From CAZTWC01 sp964617105 [NCBI: uncultured Myxococcia bacterium] (GTDB lineage: Bacteria; CAZTWC01), in the NCBI GenBank assembly GCA_964617105.1, contig CAZTWC010000077.1:1-13775 (forward strand): a DNA stretch of 13,775 bases, read 5' to 3'. The notes under the pieces are model-generated. The model did not search any database and was not told the origin of the DNA. It worked only from the letters and a program-made list of their open reading frames with translations. The position numbers and the translations under genes were made by a program. Positions 6,320-13,704 of the stretch are shown here, piece after piece (position 1 is the first letter of the stretch; each line of letters opens with the position of its first letter).

Positions 6320-7462
6320 ATGAAGAAATTATGTATATTGATCTGCCTCATGTTTTTTGCATCTGGTTGTTCCCATCAAAAATCAAAAAATAAATTCGCT
6401 CATATTGTCGAGCATAAAAAAACCATCTTTCATAACTGGCATTTTGATCTCAAAGGAGATCGGTTTGACAATTACCACTCTTTTGAATCCGCTCTGCCGG
6501 GAACCAACTTCAATGGCGACACAGTTTGCGCCGGTAGTTCAGGCTCTCTGTTTTATTGCTTCAATTCCCTTTATGGACGTAAATTGTGGCAATTCCAGGC
6601 AGAGGGCAGCATTAGTTCCGAAGCCAGTTTTTTTGAAAATATGGTCTATTTCGGTGATGACAAAGGTTATTTGTACGCCATGGATTACAGCAGCGGCCAG
6701 GAACTCTGGCGCTACTCCTCAGGCGGGGAAATAACCAGAAAGCCGGTAATAAAAAATGGGACGCTATATTTCGCTAACCAGGTAGGAAAAATAGTGGCTC
6801 TAGAGGCTGACAGCGGAAAATGGCTATGGCATTACCAGGCGCCTTCGGTCAACAAGATGACGATTTATGGCTATGCTCAACTAACCTTTTATGAAAACTA
6901 TATTTATGCTGGTTTTAGCCAGGGCATGCTATGTAAATTAGATGCTTCTGATGGTTCTCTGGTATGGAAAAAAGCGTTGCCCGGAGAAGGACGATTTAGA
7001 GATATCGATATAAAACCCAAAATATATGATGCCCATCTATTTGTGTCAGTTCACTCCCTGGGTATTTATCGTATAAGTCATAAAGATGGAGAAGTTAAAG
7101 AGACCTTTCCCTTCAAGGGAATTACCGCTTTTACCATTGATAGAGGGTGGCTCTACCTGGGTAATAGTGACGGCCAGGTAAAAACCGTTGATATCGATAG
7201 CCGTCGACCCCAATGGGTATTCAAACTTAACCAGGGAACAATCAACTCCCTGCAAATTTACAATAATATCCTGTTGGCCGGCACCAGTGAAAACGGTTTA
7301 TTCCTGCTGGATAAAGAATATGGTACTTTTATGGACAGATTTTATACTGGCAGTGGAATATACGGCAGCACGGTAAACAAACACCAAATCTACCTGATAT
7401 CTAATCAAGGGATATTATATTCACTCAGACTGGATTCACCCTACGGGCGCTTACAAAAATAA
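6320..7462 (+). CDS. bamB: BamB-like outer-membrane assembly lipoprotein (PQQ-type beta-propeller)
   Basis: A 380-residue lipoprotein. The signal peptide ends in the lipobox FASGC with Cys17 as lipidation site. After it come about eight beta-propeller repeats of PQQ/YVTN type, each roughly G-x-L-[YF]-x-[LMF]-D-x-x-[ST]-G-x-x-x-W, for example GYLYAMDYSSGQELWRY, KIVALEADSGKWLWHY and QVKTVDIDSRRPQWVF. BamB is a non-essential subunit of the BAM complex that helps insert outer-membrane beta-barrel proteins and acts on the periplasmic side of the outer membrane. The gene starts 4 nt after the yfgM-like stop (GGAG of the upstream coding sequence serves as ribosome-binding site), so the two are cotranscribed. 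Synteny with yfgM strengthens BamB over other PQQ-propeller proteins. Confidence 0.85.
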   Translation: MKKLCILICLMFFASGCSHQKSKNKFAHIVEHKKTIFHNWHFDLKGDRFDNYHSFESALPGTNFNGDTVCAGSSGSLFYCFNSLYGRKLWQFQAEGSISSEASFFENMVYFGDDKGYLYAMDYSSGQELWRYSSGGEITRKPVIKNGTLYFANQVGKIVALEADSGKWLWHYQAPSVNKMTIYGYAQLTFYENYIYAGFSQGMLCKLDASDGSLVWKKALPGEGRFRDIDIKPKIYDAHLFVSVHSLGIYRISHKDGEVKETFPFKGITAFTIDRGWLYLGNSDGQVKTVDIDSRRPQWVFKLNQGTINSLQIYNNILLAGTSENGLFLLDKEYGTFMDRFYTGSGIYGSTVNKHQIYLISNQGILYSLRLDSPYGRLQK

Positions 7463-7471
7463 CTTTGCACC

Positions 7472-7505
7472 CTCTGGGCACTTCGCATTCTGAGCGAGCC
7501 CTGAG
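7472..7505. terminator. Hairpin between convergent operons (possible terminator)
   Basis: A 34-nt imperfect hairpin: CTC-T-GGGC-ACT-TCGC, loop ATTCTGA, GCGA-GCCC-T-GAG. It lies 10 nt after the bamB-like stop codon. No uridine tract follows on either strand, so intrinsic termination is not certain. Confidence 0.4.
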
Positions 7506-7532
7506 AGCCCTGTCAAGCCAAGCGACATTTGT

Positions 7533-7560
7533 CTTTTAACATGACACTGGTCATTTAAAG
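7533..7560. terminator. AT-rich hairpin over the protease stop codon
   Basis: Imperfect stem CTTTTAA-C-ATGAC / GTCAT-TTAAAG with a 4-nt loop. The protease stop codon TGA (7553-7551) is inside the right arm. The flanks CTTTTAA and TTAAAG make it roughly symmetric, so it could work in both directions, but there is no true T-run beyond the stem. Confidence 0.35.
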
Positions 7561-9206
7561 GTAAGAACACAGTTATTATAATTGGACAATCCCAGGGGCA
7601 CTTCTTGCAGTTGCTTAACGTTTAAAGAGGTCACTATCACCTGGTTTGTCTGGTAGTTCAATAGTTGCAGATAATGGGTACCGGGCTGGAGGCATGGTCC
7701 AAAAACTTTCACCTTCTTGGCATTGGAGATAATCAAATCAGCTGAAGATTGAGCCGGGGTGGCATTGTAATCGTAAGTGATGGGATCATCTTTTTTCAGG
7801 GCTATACCAATATCTGACGGTGAAGGAGAAGAACCCATGATGCCGCCAAAAACAGCATCTAGTTTTAATGCCTCGCTGGTTATTAAAAGCGCTTTGGTCC
7901 CCTCTTTTATATCAACTTTATATTGAATATATCCAGGAACATAATTGGAAAAATGAGGGCTACCGATGCTGCTGGTTCCTTCCACCTGAACAATCTTTTT
8001 CTGGGAGTCAAATTTTTCTAACAGTAGAGGTTTGATTCGCTTGCAGTCCAACAAACCTCGGTCGTTTAAGATCTTTTTCACTTCCTCATCAACCGGCGGC
8101 GTTAATTTTTCCGCCTCATCCACCAACATTTGAACCGCCTGTGGGATAGAGGTATCCTGCTTCATACCCAACAAAGCCTCAAAAGCAATGCGGCGCGCCT
8201 TTTTGGGGCCGATTTTTTTCTCTATTGCCCAAAGAGCCGAACTCCATAGCCGTCCGTTGGCATGAACCTCTGATTGCCAATCCTGGCAGCGGAAAAACTC
8301 TTCCAAATTACGGGCATAAGTCTCTCCCGGTCTCATCTTATTGAGGGCATAATTGCCTATCACGGGATCCTTTCTAAAGGACGCAGGAAAATAATCAGCA
8401 TAACCCTCATTGATAGATATAGGTGAATTGTCCAGCCCATACTGATCCACCCCATAGCCGTTCAATCTCTTTATGCCAACTATAAAATGGGTATACTCAT
8501 GGTAGATTACGCTGGCATCATAGGAATAATCCACCAATTTGCCCTGACCAAACATCAGGCTGTCGAACTCCCGTCTAAAAAGAGGTGGTAAACTCTGGCT
8601 GGACTCTTTGGGCAAATACATAGCATTGTCAAAAGGTGTCCATACTTCTCGCAGCTTGAATTGCATATTGGCGGTGGCCACAACTTTCCTCTTTTCATGG
8701 CCTGTATAACCAAACTCCTCCTTAAAAAATTTGTACATCTGGTTGACATGGTAATAAAGCATTAATTCTGAAAATTGATCGCCAGGCTGACTAAACTTTT
8801 CCGGTGGTTCTACATGAAGGTAGTTAAGCCCCACCGATTCTACCGTGTTTTCCTCTTTGCAAAGACAGATCATTTTAAGCAGGCAAGGACTATCCTCGCT
8901 GTTCAAACAATTTTTAGCCTCTATGAATTCTCCCACCAATTTTCCACCAGTTTCGGACAAGTTGGAAATTTGAACTTCCTGCCGTTGATTCTGGTCAGTT
9001 TCCGGATCAAGAGCAAACAGACGGGCCCAATGTCTGGGATAAAGCCCTGGTCCCAGTTTATTTCTGGCTAAGTCAAAGTTGCTATAATATGAGGCAGAAG
9101 GGTGAGAACGTAAAAATTTCTTATCTTCATCCTCTCCACAGCCTTGGGAAAAAATGGTTAAAAGTAGCAGTAAAAACACTATCTTATTTTCGATTTTAGA
9201 TCTCAT
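7551..9206 (-). CDS. Lipoprotein zinc metalloprotease, fungalysin/thermolysin-like catalytic domain without prodomain
   Basis: I place the start at ATG 9206 (551 residues): it opens a clean lipoprotein signal peptide (MRSKIENK, hydrophobic run, FSQGC, Cys23) and lies 38 nt after the preceding gene's stop. A 617-codon open frame extends to 9404, but its first 66 codons lie in the upstream gene in another frame and precede the signal peptide. Catalytic features: HEYTH at 236-240 (two zinc His and the general base Glu237), NEGYADYF at 266-273 with Glu267 as likely third ligand 26 residues on, and HANGRLWSSALW at 315-326, the position of the helper His in M4/M36 enzymes. Residues after about 400 look like a beta-rich C-terminal domain. 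There is no propeptide inside this protein; the preceding gene supplies one. Likely anchored facing the periplasm or outside. Confidence 0.82.
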   Translation of the reverse strand: MRSKIENKIVFLLLLLTIFSQGCGEDEDKKFLRSHPSASYYSNFDLARNKLGPGLYPRHWARLFALDPETDQNQRQEVQISNLSETGGKLVGEFIEAKNCLNSEDSPCLLKMICLCKEENTVESVGLNYLHVEPPEKFSQPGDQFSELMLYYHVNQMYKFFKEEFGYTGHEKRKVVATANMQFKLREVWTPFDNAMYLPKESSQSLPPLFRREFDSLMFGQGKLVDYSYDASVIYHEYTHFIVGIKRLNGYGVDQYGLDNSPISINEGYADYFPASFRKDPVIGNYALNKMRPGETYARNLEEFFRCQDWQSEVHANGRLWSSALWAIEKKIGPKKARRIAFEALLGMKQDTSIPQAVQMLVDEAEKLTPPVDEEVKKILNDRGLLDCKRIKPLLLEKFDSQKKIVQVEGTSSIGSPHFSNYVPGYIQYKVDIKEGTKALLITSEALKLDAVFGGIMGSSPSPSDIGIALKKDDPITYDYNATPAQSSADLIISNAKKVKVFGPCLQPGTHYLQLLNYQTNQVIVTSLNVKQLQEVPLGLSNYNNCVLTFK

Positions 9207-9244
9207 AATATTTCCAAACTTTCCACATTCGCAATTGGTCTTTA

Positions 9245-9991
9245 TCAATACCTGGCCCGATCTCTGTTCATAACGATTTTGCCATCTCTGGCATCCACCA
9301 GATAATCGATATGGGTGATGCTGTTCAAAGCCGGTAATATTATATGGTAAACCGGTATTATCTCTGGTTTGGTGGCCAGAAAATACATTTTTCCTTTGCC
9401 CCATTTCTTCAATAAAAGGGGTGCATCATCTTTAAAACTTGCCTTCAGGGCAATTTTGTAAGCCGCCATTTGAGAGATCCAATTTTTTTTATCAGGACAT
9501 TGGCTATTAGGCGCCTTTAGGCTGGAAAAAGCCTGTTGTACCACTTTTTGGTGGTTCATTTTAATATGCAGATTACTTTGCCAAACAGGTAATTGGCAGA
9601 AATGTTGTTGAAAAGTCAATTGAATGCTGTATTTACTGGACTCTATACCGCTAAAAGCCAAACGATTATTTTTATCCAGCAAAAAAAGATCGCCGTGTTG
9701 TCTAATAAACCACTGGGCAATCTCCCTGGCTCCATCTATTCCCTGGGGCGGTACGAGTGCTATTTTTCTGATCCCCACCGGCATCGGCTCCCCAGGCTTA
9801 AAGTCAAAAACCACTTTGGCTCCGGCCACCTGCTTCAACTTATGCTGGGCTGATTTTACCTTTAATGGTATTGAAGGCAAAGAGGTAGTAACGCCGCCTG
9901 GGTGTTCAGCAAGTTCCTTAGCATCAATAATCCCCACCAAAAAAATCAGAGTTAAAGTAACGGTCAAAATGGATACAAATCTGATCAACAT
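9245..9991 (-). CDS. Exported stand-alone FTP/PepSY-type protease propeptide
   Basis: A 248-residue protein from ATG 9991, chosen because AAAGG lies 7 nt upstream and the ATG begins a good signal peptide (hydrophobic to about 20, cleavage near IDA-KE). An upstream in-frame ATG at 10036 lacks a ribosome-binding site. Residues ~85-150 resemble the fungalysin/thermolysin propeptide: helix REIAQWFIRQHGDLF, then SIQLTFQQHFCQLPVWQS and NLHIKMNHQKVVQ, matching the usual Q.y.GlPVwgs.l.vh pattern. Residues ~165-245 resemble the PepSY part, ending IDYLVDARDGKIV, the stretch that normally lies just before the mature enzyme. In known families this segment acts as an intramolecular chaperone and inhibitor. 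Here it ends with a stop, so it must act in trans on the adjacent protease; that is inference from context. Confidence 0.78.
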   Translation of the reverse strand: MLIRFVSILTVTLTLIFLVGIIDAKELAEHPGGVTTSLPSIPLKVKSAQHKLKQVAGAKVVFDFKPGEPMPVGIRKIALVPPQGIDGAREIAQWFIRQHGDLFLLDKNNRLAFSGIESSKYSIQLTFQQHFCQLPVWQSNLHIKMNHQKVVQQAFSSLKAPNSQCPDKKNWISQMAAYKIALKASFKDDAPLLLKKWGKGKMYFLATKPEIIPVYHIILPALNSITHIDYLVDARDGKIVMNRDRARY

Positions 9992-10026
9992 GTATAAGCC
10001 TTTCCAAATAGTAATATTTAAAAACC

Positions 10027-10055
10027 AGTTTACCATTTTTGGGGGCAGGTTTCAA
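10027..10055 (-). promoter_or_regulatory. Possible internal promoter ahead of the propeptide gene
   Basis: On the minus strand, TTGAAA (10055-10050) and TAAACT (10032-10027) are spaced 17 bp. The -35 overlaps the anti-sigma stop codon and the -10 is about 36 nt before the propeptide ATG. It could allow propeptide and protease to be expressed apart from the sigma/anti-sigma pair. The -10 match is only moderate. Confidence 0.3.
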
Positions 10056-10801
10056 TAGTTGATCAGCCGGATCATATCCTGCTTCTCCATATCGGAGACC
10101 AAAGAGTAACCATTGTGGCCTTCGCGCCAGAGAATTACATTGTATCCCTTCTCTCTGCCGCTGATATCCGCTGGCCGGCCCTGACGAAAAGGAATATTGA
10201 TGGACCTGGTGATCTCCTCGGGCGGGTAAAGGAGCAAGGTGGTTTTATTGCCTCCTGGACTCTGGTAAATAACCTGGGCCACCGGAGTATTGTTGATATA
10301 ACTAAGGCGGGCGCCTCTGAGTTTGAGATTATAATGAGTAAAATCGGGTACTTTTACCGCATATTTCAAATTCTTGCTCAACCAGTGGCTCAGATGGCGC
10401 GAATCTTCACTTTCCATATCAAAAGCCAAATCAGCGGTATGGCGCTTTACCGATTCATCTATTAAATTTTGCCGATCAACACTAATAAAAGTCCAGGCAA
10501 AGGCGATAATCAACATGGCTGCCACAGCAGCGGGCAATGCTTTGAAGAAAACAAAATATTTCAAACCCTGGCCTATCTTATCTCCCTCCACCATCTGTCG
10601 AATATTTCTCTTTAGGGTTTGAGGCGCCTGGCCCGGTTGGCAACTGCTCTTCAGTAAGGTTTTAAAATTCTGCTGAAAATACAATAGATCTTGACAAGTG
10701 GGACAGTTGTGGAAATGCTCTTTAAAAACCTGTTGCTCCTCTCCATCCAATTCACAGTCCAAATAGAGTTGGATAAACTTTTGAAAATGGCAGCAATCCA
10801 T
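10052..10801 (-). CDS. Transmembrane zinc-finger anti-sigma factor
   Basis: A 249-residue protein from ATG 10801. The N-terminal cytoplasmic anti-sigma domain has the zinc motif H29-x3-C33-x2-C36 (HFHNCPTC) preceded by extra cysteines (MDCC, LDCELDGEE). One transmembrane helix spans about 88-107. The exported domain contains HLSHWLSKNL, LRGARLSYI, PVAQVIYQSPGG, and near the end VILWREGHNGYSLVSDM, a pattern usual for proteobacterial ECF anti-sigma factors. It should bind the cognate sigma factor and release it upon an envelope signal. The start is fixed by coupling: the sigma stop TAA is followed after one base by this ATG (TAATATG), with GGGAG 11 nt upstream. A longer open frame up to 10894 lies inside the sigma gene and is rejected. 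The inducing signal cannot be read from sequence. Confidence 0.88.
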   Translation of the reverse strand: MDCCHFQKFIQLYLDCELDGEEQQVFKEHFHNCPTCQDLLYFQQNFKTLLKSSCQPGQAPQTLKRNIRQMVEGDKIGQGLKYFVFFKALPAAVAAMLIIAFAWTFISVDRQNLIDESVKRHTADLAFDMESEDSRHLSHWLSKNLKYAVKVPDFTHYNLKLRGARLSYINNTPVAQVIYQSPGGNKTTLLLYPPEEITRSINIPFRQGRPADISGREKGYNVILWREGHNGYSLVSDMEKQDMIRLINY

Positions 10802-10802
10802 A

Positions 10803-11480
10803 TTAGTTGCCGCTCCCTGATTTTCTATGCCAATTATTGATCTCCGGCTCAATAATAGAACCGCTGTTACTATCTCTCTCCATCTCCGGCACACTCTCTT
10901 TAGAATTAGTGAGCAAATTATTTTGCCGGGCGTAATTGAACAGTATCTTCTGTAAAAGTTTCCTCCCCCGAAAAAGCCTTGACATCACTGTTCCTACCGG
11001 ACAATCGAGCATTTGGGCTATCTCCCGGTAAGAAAAATCGTAAAGATCGCAGAGCAAAATCACTTCTCTAAAATCAATAGAAATTTGTAAAAAAGCCTTT
11101 TGCACCTGATCTGAAACAATCTTGCTAAAAAAATGGCCCTGGGGATCCAAATCGATACCGGGAAAAGCGGGCTCAGAATCTTCCGGTATGGTTTCATTTT
11201 CAAACAAATTATGGACTATCTCCCTTTTCTGCTTGCGATAATTATTTTTAAAGGTGTTGTGGAGAATAGTAAACAGCCAGGCCCGGAGGTTCGTTCCAGG
11301 TTTAAACCGGCTATGAAACCGTATTGCTTTCAGATAAGTTTCTTGCACCAAATCTTGAGCATCGGAAGGATTTCGGCAAAGACTGAGGGCATAGGCATAA
11401 AGATCGTCTATATACAGGCAAATCTCCTCCTTAAAAACCCCTTCTTCTCTTTTTTTCTGGTTTAAAAAAATATTCAGCAT
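10803..11480 (-). CDS. ECF-family RNA polymerase sigma factor
   Basis: A 225-residue sigma-70 group 4 protein from ATG 11480; a TTG at 11489 would add three residues, and neither start has a strong Shine-Dalgarno. Region 2 spans about 18-88: DAQDLVQETYLKAI is the core-binding/2.2 signature and NLRAWLFTILHNTFKNNYRK covers 2.3-2.4. Region 4 spans about 123-182, with VILLCDLYDFSYREIAQMLD and PVGTVMSRLFRGRKLL as the helix-turn-helix that reads the -35 element. No regions 1 or 3 are present. A hydrophilic Ser/Asn/Glu-rich tail of about 40 residues follows region 4, longer than in typical short ECF proteins. It is followed by its membrane anti-sigma factor with a 1-nt gap. The operon continues into the propeptide and protease genes. 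Confidence 0.93.
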   Translation of the reverse strand: MLNIFLNQKKREEGVFKEEICLYIDDLYAYALSLCRNPSDAQDLVQETYLKAIRFHSRFKPGTNLRAWLFTILHNTFKNNYRKQKREIVHNLFENETIPEDSEPAFPGIDLDPQGHFFSKIVSDQVQKAFLQISIDFREVILLCDLYDFSYREIAQMLDCPVGTVMSRLFRGRKLLQKILFNYARQNNLLTNSKESVPEMERDSNSGSIIEPEINNWHRKSGSGN

Positions 11481-11511
11481 TACACCCAATCTCTATGGAA
11501 TCGAATTATTA

Positions 11512-11529
11512 AGTTCTCATCCGAGAACT
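11512..11529. other. Perfect inverted repeat in the sigma-factor leader
   Basis: AGTTCTC (11512-11518) and GAGAACT (11523-11529) are exact complements around a 4-nt centre. It lies about 32 nt before the sigma ATG and inside the predicted transcript. It could be an operator for a dimeric regulator, an RNA hairpin affecting translation, or a weak terminator of the upstream gene (TTAATAATT follows on the minus strand). Confidence 0.6.
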
Positions 11530-11547
11530 AACCCTTCCATTGATAAA

Positions 11548-11575
11548 ACAATAGTGCACCTGATTTTATTCCCAA
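11548..11575 (-). promoter_or_regulatory. Candidate promoter of the sigma/anti-sigma/protease operon
   Basis: On the minus strand, TTGGGA (11575-11570) and TATTGT (11553-11548) with a 16-bp spacer give a transcript start near 11541 and a leader of about 61 nt. GGAAT within the same -35 area also loosely resembles the GGAAC core of ECF-dependent promoters, as expected for autoregulation, but no matching ECF -10 element is evident. Assignment is tentative. Confidence 0.35.
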
Positions 11576-11603
11576 ACCGGAGAAAAGGCAGATTTGATGG
11601 GGT

Positions 11604-12113
11604 TCAATCGATTTGCAGTTCACCATTAAGGTATTGGATGGTCAGATCGGCGCCTTTTGCATAACCTTTTTTTATTTGCTCAAACAAAAACTTTTCGATT
11701 ATGGTGCCCAGGCCAAAAATCTTTACCTTCACCTCCATCTCAAACTCCCGCCGGATAGAGTTGTCACCGATTGGCACCAACTTTAACTCGCCTTTAAAAA
11801 AGAACTTTTTGTTCAAAATGTTGGGGGTGTTGCTGATGGTCATCCGCTGTTTATCTTTGTAATAAGTAGTTTCCTCGATATATTCCAAGTGCTTGCCACC
11901 CATTACCTTCTTGATGGAAGCCGGTACCTCCCGATCAGGGATCAATTTTACCTTGCGGTAGATCTCCTGGTCGGTCTCCCGTTGTTCTAAACACTCCCTG
12001 GACTTGTAGTTGATCTGCTTGTAGAGCCAAGTATTTAGTTCTTCATTGTAATGAACTTTTCTCAAATAGCCTTCCAGATCCACGGGAAAATCATTGATGA
12101 TGGTTTCTTTCAT
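11604..12113 (-). CDS. DUF2505/SRPBCC-like small cytoplasmic protein
   Basis: A 169-residue protein with no signal peptide or membrane helix. The pattern (short N-terminal strand, helix, central strands, then KIFGLGTIIEKFLFEQIKKGYAKGADL as a long C-terminal helix) resembles the DUF2505 group of START/SRPBCC proteins, which form a pocket for hydrophobic ligands. Supporting pieces are VPASIKKVMGGKHLEYIEETTYY in the middle and the alternating basic/acidic strands FKGELKLVP and RREFEMEVKVK. No function is established for the family. The ATG is preceded by GGAG at 7 nt. It is on the same strand as the sigma operon, 123 nt upstream, but a separate promoter and an inverted repeat lie between. Family assignment is by pattern and moderate. 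Confidence 0.68.
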   Translation of the reverse strand: MKETIINDFPVDLEGYLRKVHYNEELNTWLYKQINYKSRECLEQRETDQEIYRKVKLIPDREVPASIKKVMGGKHLEYIEETTYYKDKQRMTISNTPNILNKKFFFKGELKLVPIGDNSIRREFEMEVKVKIFGLGTIIEKFLFEQIKKGYAKGADLTIQYLNGELQID

Positions 12114-12133
12114 GGTGTTACTCCAAATTGGTA

Positions 12134-12162
12134 AATTTAATTTTTATCAAACCCAGAATCAA
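12134..12162 (-). promoter_or_regulatory. Candidate promoter of the DUF2505-like gene
   Basis: On the minus strand, TTGATT (12162-12157), a 17-bp spacer and TAAATT (12139-12134), 20 nt before the ATG. Spacing is ideal and the boxes match moderately, but the resulting leader would be only about 14 nt, just long enough to hold the GGAG. Confidence 0.4.
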
Positions 12163-12313
12163 CCGTTAGCTCGAAAAGAGAGGTGTTAGAGAACCGCTGT
12201 CCACCAAGTTTAGTGGTTGATTTTAGATTAAAGAACATGCTAATAAAATAGTCTTGGCATGTCAAGCCCCAAAGAAAACAGCCTTCAACACAAAATCTGC
12301 AGCAGATTTAAAA

Positions 12314-13704
12314 ATGACCCATAACACCTCCACCAATTTTAATAATAATAGACCAAACCGGCATTATGATGTTGCCAGCCAAAGAGTTGCCCTGTTGGCC
12401 GCGGCTCTAAGTTCATTCTTTACCCCTTTTATGCTTTCAGCGGTAAATATTGCCCTGCCTGCCATAGGAAAAGAGTTTGGTCTGGATAACGTGCTGTTAA
12501 ACTGGGTAGCCACCTCTTTTCTGCTGGCCGCGGCTATTTCCTTGATCCCCTGTGGCCGGCTGGCGGATATCTACGGCCGTAAAAAACTTTTTTTAACCGG
12601 AGTTGTATTCTTTACCTTTTCCACCCTGCTGGTGGCCTTCTCTTTCAACACCGCTATGTTACTTATCACCAGATTCTTGCAAGGGATTGGCAGCGCCATG
12701 ATCTTCTCGACCGGCACTGCTATGATCACCTCGATTTTTCCGCCCAAAGAGCGGGGGAAGGCGCTGGGCATCCTGGTCCATTTTTAGGCGGCATTCTCAC
12801 CAGCAACCTGGGCTGGCGCTCTATATTCATCTTTCCTTTGCCCCTGGGACTACTGATCATTCTGCTGGTGCACAGTAAATTAAAGATGGAGTGGGCCGAA
12901 GCCAAGGGAGAACCCTTTGACCTCAAAGGTTCACTGATATTTGCTCTGGCAGTGATTTTGTTGCTCTACGGATTTTCCCGGCTACCGGCTACCACTGGTT
13001 TTATCTTTACCAGCGCCGGTATTTTGGGAATAGTTCTGTTTATCATCTGGGAAAAACAACTGGAAAATCCGGTATTGAATATATCTATTTTTGTAACCAA
13101 CCGGGTGTTCGCCTTTTCTAACTTAGCTGCTCTACTCCATTACAGCGCTACTTTTGCTATAACTTTTCTTATCAGCCTCTATTTACAATATATAAAAGGT
13201 TTCAGCCCCCAGGAGGCAGGTGTGGTTTTGGTTTGCCAACCGGTTTTTATGGCTCTGGTTTCCCCCTTTGCCGGACGTCTATCAGACAAAATTGAGCCCA
13301 GAATAATGGCCTCTATCGGCATGGGAATCACCGTCGCCGGCCTCCTCTATTTCAGTCTTCTGCATGAACAAACCCGGTTGATGGAGATAATAGTAAATTT
13401 AGGTTTGCTCGGGATTGGTTTTGCTCTCTTCTCTTCTCCTAACATGAACGCTATTATGGGTTCGGTGGAAAGGCGCCATTATGGAGTCGCATCCGGAATG
13501 GTAAGCAGCATGAGAATATTGGGACAAATGCTCAGCATGGGTGTGGCTATGATCTGCTTCTCAATGGTGATGGGAAAAACCAGAATAGTCCCAGAAAATT
13601 TCCACCTCTTTATCAACACCGTCCAAATTCTCTTTTGGTTATTTTCCTCTTTCTGCCTGGCCGGGCTTTTTTTCTCCCTGGCCCGGGGAAAAGAAGAGCT
13701 ATAA
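12314..13704 (+). pseudogene. MFS multidrug-efflux-type transporter (DHA2-like), frame broken in TM5
   Basis: The two halves of one major facilitator protein are in different frames. The first, from ATG 12314 (or TTG 12254), carries TM1-4 with motif A GRLADIYGRKKLF and the D-helix LITRFLQGIGSAMIF, then reads ...FPPKERGKALGI and hits TAG at 12785. The second frame picks up at GGT 12775 with GPFLGGILTSNLGWRSIF and continues through about nine further helices to TAA 13702-13704. In relatives such as EmrB, about 11 residues lie between RGKAL-[AG]-[LI] and GP.LGG. Here only two nucleotides remain, so about 31 nt seem deleted, removing the first half of motif C (TM5). The intact length would be about 474 residues, fitting 14-TM drug/H+ antiporters. 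It is either a recent pseudogene or a sequencing/assembly error. An ATG at 12838 is internal, not a true start. Confidence 0.8.

Noticed and set aside
9207-9404. N-terminal extension of the metalloprotease to 9404
   Set aside because: This part overlaps the propeptide gene in another frame and would place the lipoprotein signal peptide internally; ATG 9206 is preferred.
9992-10036. Earlier ATG (10036) for the propeptide gene
   Set aside because: It has no ribosome-binding site and would put a polar stretch before the signal peptide; ATG 9991 has AAAGG at good spacing.
10802-10894. N-terminal extension of the anti-sigma factor to 10894
   Set aside because: It overlaps the sigma coding sequence; the zinc-finger domain begins at ATG 10801, directly coupled to the sigma stop codon.
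12259-12324. 21-residue upstream open frame (ATG 12259) overlapping the MFS start
   Set aside because: No ribosome-binding site, no attenuator-type structure downstream, and its overlap with the MFS start could easily be chance.
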